Assembly: GCF_004358205.1 (NCBI RefSeq)
Contig: NZ_SMYO01000004.1
Coordinates: 62,001-126,000 of the forward strand
Direction: 5' to 3'
DNA length: 64,000 nucleotides
Origin: Bacillus salipaludis
GTDB taxonomy: Bacteria; Bacillota; Bacilli; Bacillales_B; DSM-18226
The position numbers and the translations under genes are program-made. The notes beneath the pieces were generated by a model, which had not been told where the DNA came from, ran no database searches, and worked only from the letters and a program-made list of their open reading frames with translations. Positions 9,281 through 18,109 of this stretch are shown here, one piece after another (position 1 is the stretch's first letter; each line of letters opens with the position of its first letter).

Positions 9281-10315
9281 ATGAATGCGGTAAAATTAGT
9301 GGAAGAAACTAGAGCGGGTTTAGTTGAAAATGTTCATACAGGAATGATTTGCGGGGTAAATGAAAGGTTAGAAACGATCTTTTATTCAGGAGATCCTGAC
9401 CACTACACCTATTATCGATCAGCGGCCAAACCTATTCAAGCACTGCCTGCCTTCTTATCGAATATTATAACGAAATATGGATTGACAAGTGAGGAGGCTG
9501 CTTTGTTTACTGCTTCCCACCGCGGAGAATCCTATCATATTGCAGCTTTAGAGTCGATGCTAAAGAAATTACCTGTTCGGGAGGAAGAATTATTTTGTCC
9601 TTGCTCCTATCCTTTAAATGCAGCGCCAAGGGAAGAAATGCTTCGGGAAAATAAAGAAAAAAGAAGACTTTATCATAATTGTGCAGGTAAACATATGGGA
9701 TTTGTTACGGTTTGTCGTGAACTTGGCTACCCGGTTGAAGGATATTGGGAAGTGGACCACCCGCTTCAACAACAAATCTTACAGATTCTTTCGGGGCTCT
9801 CGGAATTCCCTATTACGGAGATCAAAGTTGGAAAGGATGGCTGCGGGGTCCCCGTTTTTGCCATTCCTTTAAAAAATATGTCGAAAACCTATCTAAAATT
9901 AGCTTGTCCTGATTTGATTAAGGACCCAATTTTACAAAAAGCCGTTATACAAATGACGGGTATTATGAATGAGTATCCCCATATGATTGCTTCAGAGCGA
10001 TTTATTTGTTCCGTCTTGCTTCAAGATCAAAATATTGTCGCAAAAGGCGGAGCACAGGGAGTATATTGCTTTGGGCTGAAAAATGAAAGAATTGGTTTTG
10101 CTTTAAAAGTGTTAAATGGATCAGAGGATGTTTGGCCAGTCATTGTCGCCTCGATTTTGGAACAAATCGGGTATAAGAATAAACAAACGATTACGAATTT
10201 AAGAGCTTTAAAACCATCTGTTCTAAAAAATGATGCCGGTGATGAAGTTGGGGCCGTTCATGAACGGTTTGCACTGATTGCATATCCCGAAAATGCGGAC
10301 AAACAAGAAATTTGA
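9281..10315 (+). CDS. asparaginase of the thermolabile/Rhizobium-type family
   Basis: 344 aa protein of the asparaginase II family described in Rhizobium, unrelated in fold to the usual AnsA/AnsB. Motifs: YRSAAKPIQALP (about residue 48), TASHRGE (about 85), the segment with NCAGKHMGF (about 135) and KDGCGVPVF (about 190); the Ser-Lys and Cys residues in these motifs are the presumed catalytic set. It would hydrolyse L-asparagine or a related amide to aspartate and ammonia in the cytoplasm. It follows the ROK gene by 38 nt with a GGGGAGAGG ribosome site. The neighbourhood of sugar enzymes raises the possibility of a glycosylated or glycated asparagine substrate, which is inference. Confidence 0.86.
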   Translation: MNAVKLVEETRAGLVENVHTGMICGVNERLETIFYSGDPDHYTYYRSAAKPIQALPAFLSNIITKYGLTSEEAALFTASHRGESYHIAALESMLKKLPVREEELFCPCSYPLNAAPREEMLRENKEKRRLYHNCAGKHMGFVTVCRELGYPVEGYWEVDHPLQQQILQILSGLSEFPITEIKVGKDGCGVPVFAIPLKNMSKTYLKLACPDLIKDPILQKAVIQMTGIMNEYPHMIASERFICSVLLQDQNIVAKGGAQGVYCFGLKNERIGFALKVLNGSEDVWPVIVASILEQIGYKNKQTITNLRALKPSVLKNDAGDEVGAVHERFALIAYPENADKQEI

Positions 10316-10389
10316 AAATAAGTTGCTATGTTAAAGGCTAGCGATGGTTTCTGTATGGAAACTGAAATCAATTTGTAGGGTGGTTGTTC

Positions 10390-11022
10390 ATGCTTAAAGA
10401 AGTCTGTGTAGAAAATTTTACGAGGGTCCCCGAGGTAATTGCCAAAGGAGCTGGCCGAATTGAGCTTTGTGACAACCTTTCTGTAGGAGGCACAACCGTC
10501 AGCCACGGTGTTGCGGTTAAAACCATTGAATATTGCCATAGGAGCAATATTCAAGTGATGGCCATGGTCCGGCCTAGAGGCGGAAATTTTATTTATAGTA
10601 AAGAAGAAATAGAGTTGATGCGAGAGGATCTTGTCCATCTTAAACAATTAGGCACAGATGGAGTGGTGCTTGGCTGTTTAGATGAATCTGGCTGGATTGA
10701 TGAGGAGGCGATGCTGCGCCTTCTGGAATCAGCAAAAAGCCTAGACGTAACGTTTCATATGGCCTTTGACCACATTCAGCCTGAATGGCAATTGGCTGCA
10801 ATTGATTGGCTAGCAAATCATGGAGTAAAACGAATCCTAACCCATGGCGGCCCGATGAATTCCCTAATTGAACAGAACCACCATAGGTTGAAGGAATATA
10901 TCGACCACGCTGCCGATAGAATCATCATCCTACCCGGTGGCGGAATCACAACTAAAAACCTAAACGAAATCACCACCTCCTTAAATATAAAAGAAGCACA
11001 CGGAACCAAGATTGTTGGTTGA
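10390..11022 (+). CDS. cutC: copper homeostasis protein CutC family
   Basis: CutC-type TIM barrel (210 aa). Family segments are visible: RIELCDNLSVGGTTVSHG (about residues 23-40), VMAMVRPRGG (about 57), DGVVLGCLD (about 95), FHMAFDH (about 120) and ILTHGG (about 150). CutC was linked to copper tolerance, but its enzymatic role is unsettled and it often sits with sugar genes, as here. The ATG at 10390 is chosen because GTAGGGTGG lies 7 nt upstream; a TTG at 10384 is too close. The protein stops soon after EAHGTKIVG, short for the family, and a class A palindrome begins 18 nt beyond, so loss of the C-terminus is possible. Confidence 0.88.
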   Translation: MLKEVCVENFTRVPEVIAKGAGRIELCDNLSVGGTTVSHGVAVKTIEYCHRSNIQVMAMVRPRGGNFIYSKEEIELMREDLVHLKQLGTDGVVLGCLDESGWIDEEAMLRLLESAKSLDVTFHMAFDHIQPEWQLAAIDWLANHGVKRILTHGGPMNSLIEQNHHRLKEYIDHAADRIIILPGGGITTKNLNEITTSLNIKEAHGTKIVG

Positions 11023-11039
11023 GCTGTAGAAAGAATGAT

Positions 11040-11085
11040 GCGACAAAATTCGGGTGGTGCCTGTCACCGCCCAAGTTTTGTCGAA
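11040..11085. repeat. class A palindromic element (copy 2)
   Basis: Hairpin with arms CGACAAAATTCGGG / CCAAGTTTTGTCG and core GGTGCCTGTCACC. Located between cutC and the phosphodiesterase gene. Confidence 0.88.
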
Positions 11086-11154
11086 TAATCCCTTTTCTGG
11101 ATACAAATACTATCCTCGTTTGTATGATTTTCATATAAGGGAGGATTTTTTTCA

Positions 11155-13089
11155 TTGGTAAAGAAATTTATTTTGTTTGTAATTTCGGTGCTGGTTCTGG
11201 CGGTGCAGGCGATGCCGTCTAAAGGATTTGCGCAAAAGCCGGATAGCAGGATGCAGCTGCGCTTGCTTGAAACGACCGATATCCATGTGTTTTTGGCAAA
11301 CTATGATTATTATCAAACCAAGCAGGATGACAAGGTCGGCTTGGTGAAGACCGCCAGCCTCATTAAACAGGCGCGCAGTGAAGTGAAAAACTCCATGCTG
11401 TTTGATAATGGCGATGAAATTCAGGGCAATCCATTAGGCGATTACATGGCAAGAGTAAAGGGGTTAAAGCCAGGTGAAGTTCACCCTGTTTACCGGTCGT
11501 ATAATCTTTTGGGGTATGATGCGACCACGCTTGGAAACCATGAATTTAACTATGGATTGGATTATTTAAAGGAAATACTGAATGATGCAAAAATGCCGGT
11601 GGTCAATGCCAATATCGTAAAGGCTGGAACTGAAGAACCGTATTTTACACCGTTTGTTATTTTGAAAAAGAAGGTTGTCGATGAGCGCGGCAAAAAACAT
11701 AACCTTAAAGTCGGAGTAATCGGTTTTGTTCCACCGCAAATAATGGAATGGGATAAGTCTAATTTAGAAGGAAAAGTGGAAACAAGATCAATTGTGGAGA
11801 CGGCGAAAAAATATGTTCCACAGATGAAAAAGCAGGGAGCCAATGTGATTGTCGCTCTTGCTCACACGGGAATTAGCGGGGAGTCTTATCAGCCCGGAAT
11901 GGAGAATGCAGGCTACTACATAACGCAGGTCAAGGGCATTGATGCGGTATTTACAGGACATCAGCATAACACCTTCCCGGGTCCAATCTACAAGGACCTG
12001 CCGAATACTAATCTGGAAAAGGGGACAATTAACGGGAAACCGGTGGTAATGGCCGGAGCCTTTGGCAGCCATCTTGGTGTGATTGACCTGCAGCTGCAGA
12101 AAAAGCGTGGCAAATGGAAGGTGGTCGATAGTAAAGCCGCCCTTAGGCCGATTGTTGATCCTACGGGGAAATCCCTCGTTCCAACTGATGAGACATTAAT
12201 GAAGGCGATTAGGCAAGAACATGAGGCTACCATCAACTACGTTAATCAGCCTGTCGGTGAAACGACCGCCCCAATCTATAGCTATTTTGCCCTCGTCAAG
12301 GACGATCCTTCTGTACAAATTGTCAATAATGCACAAGCAGAATATGTGACGGGCGCATTAAAGGACCCAAAATATGCGGGCATTCCCATTCTTTCGGCGG
12401 CAGCGCCATTTAAAGCAGGTGGTCGTGGCGGTCCGACGTATTATACTGATATTCCAGCTGGAAAGCTGGCCATTAAAAATGTTGCGGATTTGTATTTGTA
12501 TCCGAATACACTGCAAGCAAAAATGGTAACAGGTGCCCAATTGAAAGAATGGCTGGAAATGAGTGCAGGGCAATTTAATCAAATCAATCCTGCCGGCGGC
12601 GAGCAGGCGTTAATTAATCCGGATTTTCCATCGTTTAACTTTGATGTAATTGACGGTGTGCAGTATCAAATTGATGTAACCAAACCAGCGAAGTATGATG
12701 TAAATGGGAATATGGTGAATGCGGGCTCAAGTCGGATCGTTAATTTGACCTATCAAGGGAAGCTGGTTACGGCCGACCAGAAGTTCATTGTTGCCACGAA
12801 CAATTATCGTGCTTCGAGTGCGACTTTTCCGGGAGTTAGTCAAGGTGAGATTGTGTTAAAGGCACCAGATGAAAACCGGCAGATTGTGACCAATTATATT
12901 CAGGCGCACAAGCCGCTGAATCCGACTGCCGACCAAAACTGGTCGTTTGCGAAATTTGCCGGTTCGGCCGTTCTGGTATTTGATTCCTCGCCAAATGCGC
13001 AAAAATACCTTGGACAATTCCCAAATATTAAATATATGGGACCGTCTGATGGAGGATTTGCAAAGTATTCGGTGGATTTGACGGAATAA
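11155..13089 (+). CDS. secreted 2',3'-cyclic-nucleotide 2'-phosphodiesterase / 3'-nucleotidase
   Basis: Calcineurin-like metallophosphoesterase joined to a 5'-nucleotidase C-terminal domain (644 aa). A signal peptide with cleavage near AQ covers about residues 1-26. Metal ligands sit in TTDIHVFL (about 42), DNGDEIQGNPLGDY (about 83), GNHEFNYG (about 124), ALAHTG (about 233) and GHQHNTF (about 266). It degrades extracellular nucleotides for phosphate and nucleoside scavenging. No LPxTG anchor or S-layer domain is seen, so it is probably released. Translation starts at a TTG behind AAGGGAGG. It has its own terminator at 13104 and seems monocistronic. Confidence 0.9.
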   Translation: MVKKFILFVISVLVLAVQAMPSKGFAQKPDSRMQLRLLETTDIHVFLANYDYYQTKQDDKVGLVKTASLIKQARSEVKNSMLFDNGDEIQGNPLGDYMARVKGLKPGEVHPVYRSYNLLGYDATTLGNHEFNYGLDYLKEILNDAKMPVVNANIVKAGTEEPYFTPFVILKKKVVDERGKKHNLKVGVIGFVPPQIMEWDKSNLEGKVETRSIVETAKKYVPQMKKQGANVIVALAHTGISGESYQPGMENAGYYITQVKGIDAVFTGHQHNTFPGPIYKDLPNTNLEKGTINGKPVVMAGAFGSHLGVIDLQLQKKRGKWKVVDSKAALRPIVDPTGKSLVPTDETLMKAIRQEHEATINYVNQPVGETTAPIYSYFALVKDDPSVQIVNNAQAEYVTGALKDPKYAGIPILSAAAPFKAGGRGGPTYYTDIPAGKLAIKNVADLYLYPNTLQAKMVTGAQLKEWLEMSAGQFNQINPAGGEQALINPDFPSFNFDVIDGVQYQIDVTKPAKYDVNGNMVNAGSSRIVNLTYQGKLVTADQKFIVATNNYRASSATFPGVSQGEIVLKAPDENRQIVTNYIQAHKPLNPTADQNWSFAKFAGSAVLVFDSSPNAQKYLGQFPNIKYMGPSDGGFAKYSVDLTE

Positions 13090-13103
13090 AGGAGATTTAC
13101 AAT

Positions 13104-13140
13104 AAAAAGTGCGAACTCCAATGGGTTTGCGCTTTTTTAT
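13104..13140 (+). terminator. terminator of the phosphodiesterase gene
   Basis: Inverted repeat AAGTGCGAA...TTTGCGCTT followed by a T run, 15 nt after the stop codon. Confidence 0.8.
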
Positions 13141-13278
13141 TGAAAAAAGAAATGGGGCTTCTAGAGTGAAAGTCCGAGGTATATAGTCCTGGTTTTAGAC
13201 AAATGTAGGAGAAAATATCCTCCATCCTTATGATTTAATTAAACCCAACTTTTTCTATAATAAAAGTAGAAATGGTGA

Positions 13279-13812
<534 letters not shown>

Positions 13813-13815
13813 TGA

Positions 13816-13850
13816 AAAAGGGTTGCATAGGTTGCAACCCATTTTTTTTT
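13816..13850. terminator. bidirectional terminator
   Basis: GGGTTGCA...TGCAACCC hairpin with a run of Ts on the plus side and five Ts on the minus side. It serves both the FMN reductase gene and the convergent sspH-like gene. Confidence 0.85.
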
Positions 13851-14028
13851 AAGATTCCATTAGGTTTGATACAGCAACGCTTTGCTTTTGATTAGGCTGA
13901 TCTAAAGGATGAATGGTAGCAGTGCCATTTTGTTGGTCAACATGCTCGATATAAATCCGAGTTCCATTATACATAACATTTGCCATCGTAGTTGAATTGG
14001 CAATCTCTTGAGCTCTTTGTGCGTCCAT
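13849..14028 (-). CDS. sspH: small acid-soluble spore protein, SspH family
   Basis: 59 aa protein matching the SspH family, minor SASPs made in the forespore and packaged in the spore core. Characteristic segments are MDAQRAQEIANS at the start, YNGTRIYIEHVD in the middle and ATIHPLDQPNQKQSVAVSNL at the end. The open frame extends upstream, but GGAGG (14037-14041) places the start at one of the tandem ATGs at 14031 or 14028; the latter gives the usual spacing and the usual family length. Expression in the forespore by sigma G is expected from the family; no promoter was assigned. The gene is direct evidence that the organism forms endospores. Confidence 0.9.
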   Translation of the reverse strand: MDAQRAQEIANSTTMANVMYNGTRIYIEHVDQQNGTATIHPLDQPNQKQSVAVSNLMES

Positions 14029-14106
14029 CATTCGAACCTCCTTTTCCTTTAACAGTATCCGCACAATGACAAGGTATATACGCATTTTTATGTAGGTGTG
14101 TGGTGT

Positions 14107-14153
14107 TTCGACAAAATACGGGTGGTGCCTATCACCGCCCGTATTTTGTCGAA
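14107..14153. repeat. class A palindromic element (copy 3)
   Basis: Hairpin with arms TTCGACAAAATACGGG / CCCGTATTTTGTCGAA and core GGTGCCTATCACC. The arm bases TAC/GTA differ together from the usual TTC/GAA, so pairing is preserved. It ends 6 nt before the stop codon of the next minus-strand gene. Confidence 0.9.
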
Positions 14154-14159
14154 AGCTAT

Positions 14160-14459
14160 TTACTCCCTGACCCCGTCTTTGAAGTTTTTGTTCCAGTGTT
14201 TGTCACCGGAATGCTCGAAGTCTTGGATGGTGCGTTCGAGGACGTCGAGGATCCATTTTTTGGTTTCGTTTACGGTGTCGTAGAAGGCTTTTTCTGCGAT
14301 TCCGGAGGTTTTGATTCCGGCTAAGGCGTTTGAGGAACTTAGACGGCGATGTTCATCTGCCTTTTTGTCGAACTCGTCAAGGACATGCTGTACGAATTTA
14401 CCAAGGTCTTTGTGTTCCTTTGTAATCCGCTGCTGGATTTCCCGCAATCTCTTGTCCAT
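14160..14459 (-). CDS. conserved hypothetical protein, 99 aa
   Basis: Unrecognised small, charged, helical protein. It begins MDKRLREIQQRITKEHKDLG and contains no signal peptide, membrane segment or metal motif. The gene is supported by a strong GGAGG 9 nt before the ATG and by good codon use. It lies between an sspH-like gene and a thioesterase, and is bracketed by two class A palindromes, one ending 6 nt beyond its stop. A role in sporulation is possible from context only. Confidence 0.65.
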   Translation of the reverse strand: MDKRLREIQQRITKEHKDLGKFVQHVLDEFDKKADEHRRLSSSNALAGIKTSGIAEKAFYDTVNETKKWILDVLERTIQDFEHSGDKHWNKNFKDGVRE

Positions 14460-14609
14460 AATTATTTTCCTCCTTGATTCGAGAGTGATTTATTATATTA
14501 AGAGACTTGAAAAATCATGGATTAGAATTCCATTAAAATTGTAATTTTTGGGGGACAAACTAAGCATTTGGTTTGTGAATGGATGTTTGTGTTAGAATGG
14601 TTTAAGTGA

Positions 14610-14656
14610 TTCGACAAAAATTGGGTGGTGCCTGTCATCATTCGAATTTTTTCGAA
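14610..14656. repeat. class A palindromic element (copy 4, divergent)
   Basis: Arms TTCGACAAAAATTGGG and ATTCGAATTTTTTCGAA around GGTGCCTGTCATC. Several mismatches show it is an older copy. It sits directly upstream of the thioesterase ribosome site. Confidence 0.8.
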
Positions 14657-14679
14657 AAGTTAATTTGGAGGTGTGGGCT

Positions 14680-15156
14680 TTGTCCCAGGAAAAATTATCG
14701 ATTCAGCATTCAAAGACTATTCAAACGCGATTGGTTTTTCCACCAGATACGAATCATTTGGGTACAATTTTTGGAGGGAAAGTACTGGCATATATTGATG
14801 AAATTGCAGCATTGGCTGCGATGAAGCATTCAAGTAGTGAGGTCGTTACTGCATCTATTGACTCGGTTGATTTTCTGTCTTCGGCAAAGGTTGGAGATAT
14901 CTTGACGTTAGAGGCTTTTGTCACCTATACAGGGAGAACCTCAATGGAGGTCTATGTGAAGGTAACTGCACATAACCCTATCCAAAACAAGAAAACTTTA
15001 ACAACTGAATCCTTCCTAACCATGGTAGCTGTCGATCAAGAAGGAAAGCCCAAACTTATTCCGGGCATATATCCTGAAAGTGAAGAAGAAAAACAACTAT
15101 TTGAAACTGCCCTACCCCGCAAGGAAAACCGAAAATTAAGGTCGGCACTTCGATAG
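14680..15156 (+). CDS. acyl-CoA thioesterase, hotdog fold (YkhA-like)
   Basis: 158 aa hotdog-fold thioesterase of the acyl-CoA hydrolase family, which cleaves fatty acyl-CoA to free acid and CoA in the cytoplasm. The segment HLGTIFGGKVLAYIDEIAA (about residues 26-44) includes the conserved Gly-Gly and the Asp of the active-site helix; VTASIDSVDFLS follows. The TTG at 14680 is chosen because TTGGAGGTG ends 6 nt upstream; an in-frame TTG at 14665 lies within that site. The gene is single, bracketed by class A palindromes. Confidence 0.87.
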   Translation: MSQEKLSIQHSKTIQTRLVFPPDTNHLGTIFGGKVLAYIDEIAALAAMKHSSSEVVTASIDSVDFLSSAKVGDILTLEAFVTYTGRTSMEVYVKVTAHNPIQNKKTLTTESFLTMVAVDQEGKPKLIPGIYPESEEEKQLFETALPRKENRKLRSALR

Positions 15157-15185
15157 TGGGACACTGTCTTGAGAATATCCTGCAA

Positions 15186-15232
15186 TTCGACAAAAAACGG
15201 GTGGTGCCTGTCACCGCCCGTTTTTTGTCGAA
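15186..15232. repeat. class A palindromic element (copy 5)
   Basis: Perfect hairpin, arms TTCGACAAAAAACGGG / CCCGTTTTTTGTCGAA, core GGTGCCTGTCACC. It lies between the convergent thioesterase and gpmA genes and ends 5 nt from the gpmA stop codon. Confidence 0.92.
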
Positions 15233-15237
15233 TCCGT

Positions 15238-16005
15238 TCATCCAATCCACTCGCGGTTTTCGGGGTCGTTCGGGTCGATATGCCGAGGGATGCGGTCCTC
15301 TGCTGCTTCGCCTTCGTCACATAGGTAGTAGTGTCGGATAGGGTTAAGATTGTCGTCGAGTTCATAGACGAGGGGAATACTGTTGGGAATGTTAAGGCTC
15401 GTGACTTCTTCATCGGGAATTTGATCGAGATTTTTCACCAGAGCCCTTAATGTATTTCCGTGTGCAGAGATGATCACGCGTTTGTTCTGCTGTAAATCAG
15501 GAACAATCGCTTCCTTCCAATAGGCTACAGCACGCTTTTCTGTATCGAGAAGGCTTTCGGTAAAGGGTATTTCTTCTGCTCCGAGCCCTGCATATTTCGG
15601 TTCGGTCAGGATACCCTCATGAGCCTCCTTAGAAAGCTCTGGCGGACGGACTTTGGCTGAGCGCCGCCACTCATTTACTTGCTCTTCACCGAAGCGGGCG
15701 ATGACCTCGTCCTTGTTCAACCCCTGCAGCCCACCATAATGCCGCTCATTCAGCTTCCACGATTTTTGTACTGGAATCCACACTAAATCCATTTCATGAA
15801 GGAGAATCCAACAGGTCCGAATCGCCCGCTTGAGAACAGAGGTATAGGCAACATCGAAGGTAAATCCATGCTTTTTCAAAATCGCACCGGCTTCTCGGGC
15901 CCCATTGTACCCCTCATCGGTAAGGTCGATGTCCAGCCAGCCGGTAAAACGATTTTCCAGATTATATAGACTTTGACCATGCCGGATAAAAACAATTTTT
16001 TTCAC
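15238..16005 (-). CDS. gpmA: 2,3-bisphosphoglycerate-dependent phosphoglycerate mutase
   Basis: Histidine-phosphatase superfamily enzyme (255 aa) interconverting 3- and 2-phosphoglycerate. The phosphohistidine motif is [18 protein letters not shown] near the N-terminus; [13 protein letters not shown] (about residue 84) and the second catalytic His in [13 protein letters not shown] (about 180) are typical of dPGM. The GTG at 16005 is preferred: AGGTGG lies 8 nt upstream and the product starts [10 protein letters not shown] as in relatives. A longer frame from 16017 starts inside that ribosome site. Bacilli usually rely on the independent enzyme GpmI, so this is likely a second, auxiliary mutase. 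Confidence 0.9.
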   Translation of the reverse strand: MKKIVFIRHGQSLYNLENRFTGWLDIDLTDEGYNGAREAGAILKKHGFTFDVAYTSVLKRAIRTCWILLHEMDLVWIPVQKSWKLNERHYGGLQGLNKDEVIARFGEEQVNEWRRSAKVRPPELSKEAHEGILTEPKYAGLGAEEIPFTESLLDTEKRAVAYWKEAIVPDLQQNKRVIISAHGNTLRALVKNLDQIPDEEVTSLNIPNSIPLVYELDDNLNPIRHYYLCDEGEAAEDRIPRHIDPNDPENREWIG

Positions 16006-16127
16006 TGTTTTAACCACCTGAAAATAGTTTTTACTTAGTATGCGTTTTGCGGGAGTGAATTATAGATACAACGGGAATTACCGAATTCAGAGCACAATAC
16101 TTTTACTGCCACAAAACATGTTCCTTT

Positions 16128-16166
16128 AAAAAAAGAAGCAGCCCACCCGAAAGTGCCTGCTCTTAA
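16128..16166 (-). terminator. terminator of the SIS-domain gene
   Basis: On the minus strand AGCAG-G-CAC pairs with GTG-GG-CTGCT and is followed by TTCTTTTTTT, just after the SIS gene stop. Confidence 0.7.
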
Positions 16167-16172
16167 ATGATA

Positions 16173-17186
16173 TTAAAATGGAACTTTCTTATAATATCTT
16201 CTTGTAGTCAGCGGGTGTTCGCGGTATTTTTCCAGGTAGCAGCTGACACGCTCGAGCAAGGTGGCAAAGACGATTGGAGATAGGTAGCTTCGAAATTCCG
16301 CTGAAATGCCTGTTAACTCATAGTCTTTCGTATCAAAAACAGTTACTTCCTTCGAATAGTGCTCGGCGAAACGTTCGACTCTTTCTACGAGTGAACGTGT
16401 TTTGTCTTCCCCTTTGAAAAGAAGGATGCTGGTGTCTTCTTCGACTAGTTCTAATGTGCCATGGAAGAAATGTGAGGCATGGACTGCTCGCGTTTTGATC
16501 CATTGCATTTCTTCTAAAATGCACATTCCATAATAATGCGTTTGGGCCCAATCGATGCCGGCACCGGAAAGGATGTGGTAAGGGGTGTTTTGGTGTTTGC
16601 GGGCGAAGGCTTTCGCGCGTTCTTCGGTTGCTTCCTTTACCATTAGTAATACCTCTGGTAAGCTCTTCATTTCCTCGGTGAATTGGTGGTATTGCGGCAA
16701 CTCGTTTAGTTTATACAGGATGCGGAATGCTAGCAGGTAGGATTGAATGTAAAAGGATTCGCAGGATGTATCATCCTCTGCATAGTTTACAAAGGTGTAG
16801 TCTGTCAGTTGTGCCAATGGTGTATCTGCATGACCGACCAGGCTGATGGTGGTGGCGCCTTTTTCTTTAGCGTATTTCGCGGCCTCCACGGTTTCCTTCG
16901 TGGTTCCGGAAAGGGAAGGGAGGATGACTAGTGATTTTGGGCCAAAGTGTTTATGGTCAATGAGCATTATTTCTGATGAGATTTCTGTAAAGACAGGCAA
17001 GGTAGAGTGTGTTTTTAGGATGAATTCTGCCGGCTCCATTAGGATGGCTGCACCGCCTGTTCCTGCGAAAAATAGGTTTTCAACGCCTTTTTCTAACGCT
17101 GTATCAATCGCTTGGTCGAATTCATTTTTTAAATTTAATGCCCCATTTTGGATTTTCAAAAATCGTTCTACATCGAAATTATACAT
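16173..17186 (-). CDS. SIS-domain deglycase-like protein (FrlB-like)
   Basis: 337 aa protein with two sugar isomerase (SIS) domains, resembling fructosamine-6-phosphate deglycases such as FrlB and the GlmS isomerase half. Phosphosugar-binding features are FAGTGGAAI (about residue 40) and the serine-rich loop SLSGTTKETVEAAKYAKEKG (about 108). A likely catalytic segment is HASHFFHGTLELVE (about 250). It probably cleaves a 6-phosphorylated amino sugar or Amadori product. No kinase or transporter is adjacent; the next gene upstream is a GntR/UTRA regulator 158 nt away with a shared operator-like motif. Specificity is uncertain. Confidence 0.82.
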   Translation of the reverse strand: MYNFDVERFLKIQNGALNLKNEFDQAIDTALEKGVENLFFAGTGGAAILMEPAEFILKTHSTLPVFTEISSEIMLIDHKHFGPKSLVILPSLSGTTKETVEAAKYAKEKGATTISLVGHADTPLAQLTDYTFVNYAEDDTSCESFYIQSYLLAFRILYKLNELPQYHQFTEEMKSLPEVLLMVKEATEERAKAFARKHQNTPYHILSGAGIDWAQTHYYGMCILEEMQWIKTRAVHASHFFHGTLELVEEDTSILLFKGEDKTRSLVERVERFAEHYSKEVTVFDTKDYELTGISAEFRSYLSPIVFATLLERVSCYLEKYREHPLTTRRYYKKVPF

Positions 17187-17213
17187 CTTCTACCCCTCCA
17201 CCTTGTGTTTTAT

Positions 17214-17242
17214 ATAACCTTTAGTATGTTACCTCTGGTTAT
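17214..17242. promoter_or_regulatory. candidate GntR operator upstream of the SIS gene
   Basis: Inverted repeat ATAACC-N17-GGTTAT in the leader of the SIS gene. Its left half extends to ATAACCTTTAGT, nearly identical to ATAACCTTTGGT upstream of the gntR gene. Binding by the GntR protein is inferred. Confidence 0.5.
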
Positions 17243-17310
17243 AATTTAACATGAGGATCAGTTGGAAATCAATCATATTTTTTGAAAAATCAAAAATTCA
17301 ATTTAGCACG

Positions 17311-17341
17311 AAAAAGACAGCCGTCACGGCACCGGCTGCCT
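17311..17341 (-). terminator. terminator of the gntR gene
   Basis: GGCAGCCG...CGGCTGTC hairpin followed by TTTTT on the minus strand, starting right after the gntR stop codon. Confidence 0.85.
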
Positions 17342-17344
17342 TGG

Positions 17345-18067
17345 TTACATCTCGTGTGGACGGTATACTTCGCTTTCAAAACGGGCCTTATAGGCGGGAT
17401 ACCTTGATTGGACGAATTCAAAAGGTGAACCGTTTTCGGTGAATCCAAGGCTTTGAAAAAGTACCATAGGACTGTCCAGGTCAATCTTCAGATAAGTAGA
17501 TTCCCTTGTTGGTGCCTTTTTTACTTCAATCGACCTTTTGGCCTTATGAATGGAAATGTTGTGCAGGTTGAGAAATTTGTATAGTGAACGTTCGGAAAAA
17601 TCGGTGCGGATGAGGTCAGGACATATTCGCAATGGGATATAGCTGCTGACAAGGCATATGGGTTCATTGTCGACGAACCTTAGGCGCTCTAGTAAAAATA
17701 CTTCTGAGTCTTCCGGGATTTCAAGGATTTTTGCAACGTCCACAGGTGCTGTTGTCACGATTTGTTGAAGCACCATTGATGTGGGTGTTTTGTTCTGCTG
17801 GCTGGCATCTTCGTGGAAGCCAATAAATGACTGCAGTTCATGGTCAGTGTATTTTTTATCCGCAATAAATGTTCCTTTACCGGCTAGGCGATATACCTCA
17901 CCATCCTGCTCAAGTTCTTCTAGTGCTCTCCTTACCGTTGGTCTGCTTACACCAAAAAGGTCACATAGCTCCCTCTCCGAAGGAATCGGCGTGAGTGGTG
18001 ACAGGTCCTTAAATTGCTTAAGGATTTTTTCCTTTAATTGTTGATATAGAGGAATACTTTTATCCAT
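17345..18067 (-). CDS. GntR family regulator, HutC/UTRA subfamily
   Basis: 240 aa regulator. The N-terminal winged helix is canonical (IPSERELCDLFGVSRPTVRRA, residues about 28-48) and is followed by a UTRA ligand-binding domain (about 75-235) that usually senses a phosphosugar. It lies directly upstream of the FrlB-like SIS gene on the same strand, the arrangement seen for frlR and related regulators of fructosamine use. A motif ATAACCTTTRGT occurs in front of both genes, suggesting autoregulation. The start ATG is at 18067; the upstream ribosome site AAGGAT is modest. Confidence 0.9.
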   Translation of the reverse strand: MDKSIPLYQQLKEKILKQFKDLSPLTPIPSERELCDLFGVSRPTVRRALEELEQDGEVYRLAGKGTFIADKKYTDHELQSFIGFHEDASQQNKTPTSMVLQQIVTTAPVDVAKILEIPEDSEVFLLERLRFVDNEPICLVSSYIPLRICPDLIRTDFSERSLYKFLNLHNISIHKAKRSIEVKKAPTRESTYLKIDLDSPMVLFQSLGFTENGSPFEFVQSRYPAYKARFESEVYRPHEM

Positions 18068-18097
18068 TTAAAATCAGATCCTTATCTTTGGATGTTA

Positions 18098-18109
18098 ATA
18101 ACCTTTGGT
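18098..18109. promoter_or_regulatory. candidate GntR operator upstream of gntR
   Basis: ATAACCTTTGGT, 30 nt upstream of the gntR start, matching the motif ahead of the SIS gene in 11 of 12 positions. Confidence 0.45.
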
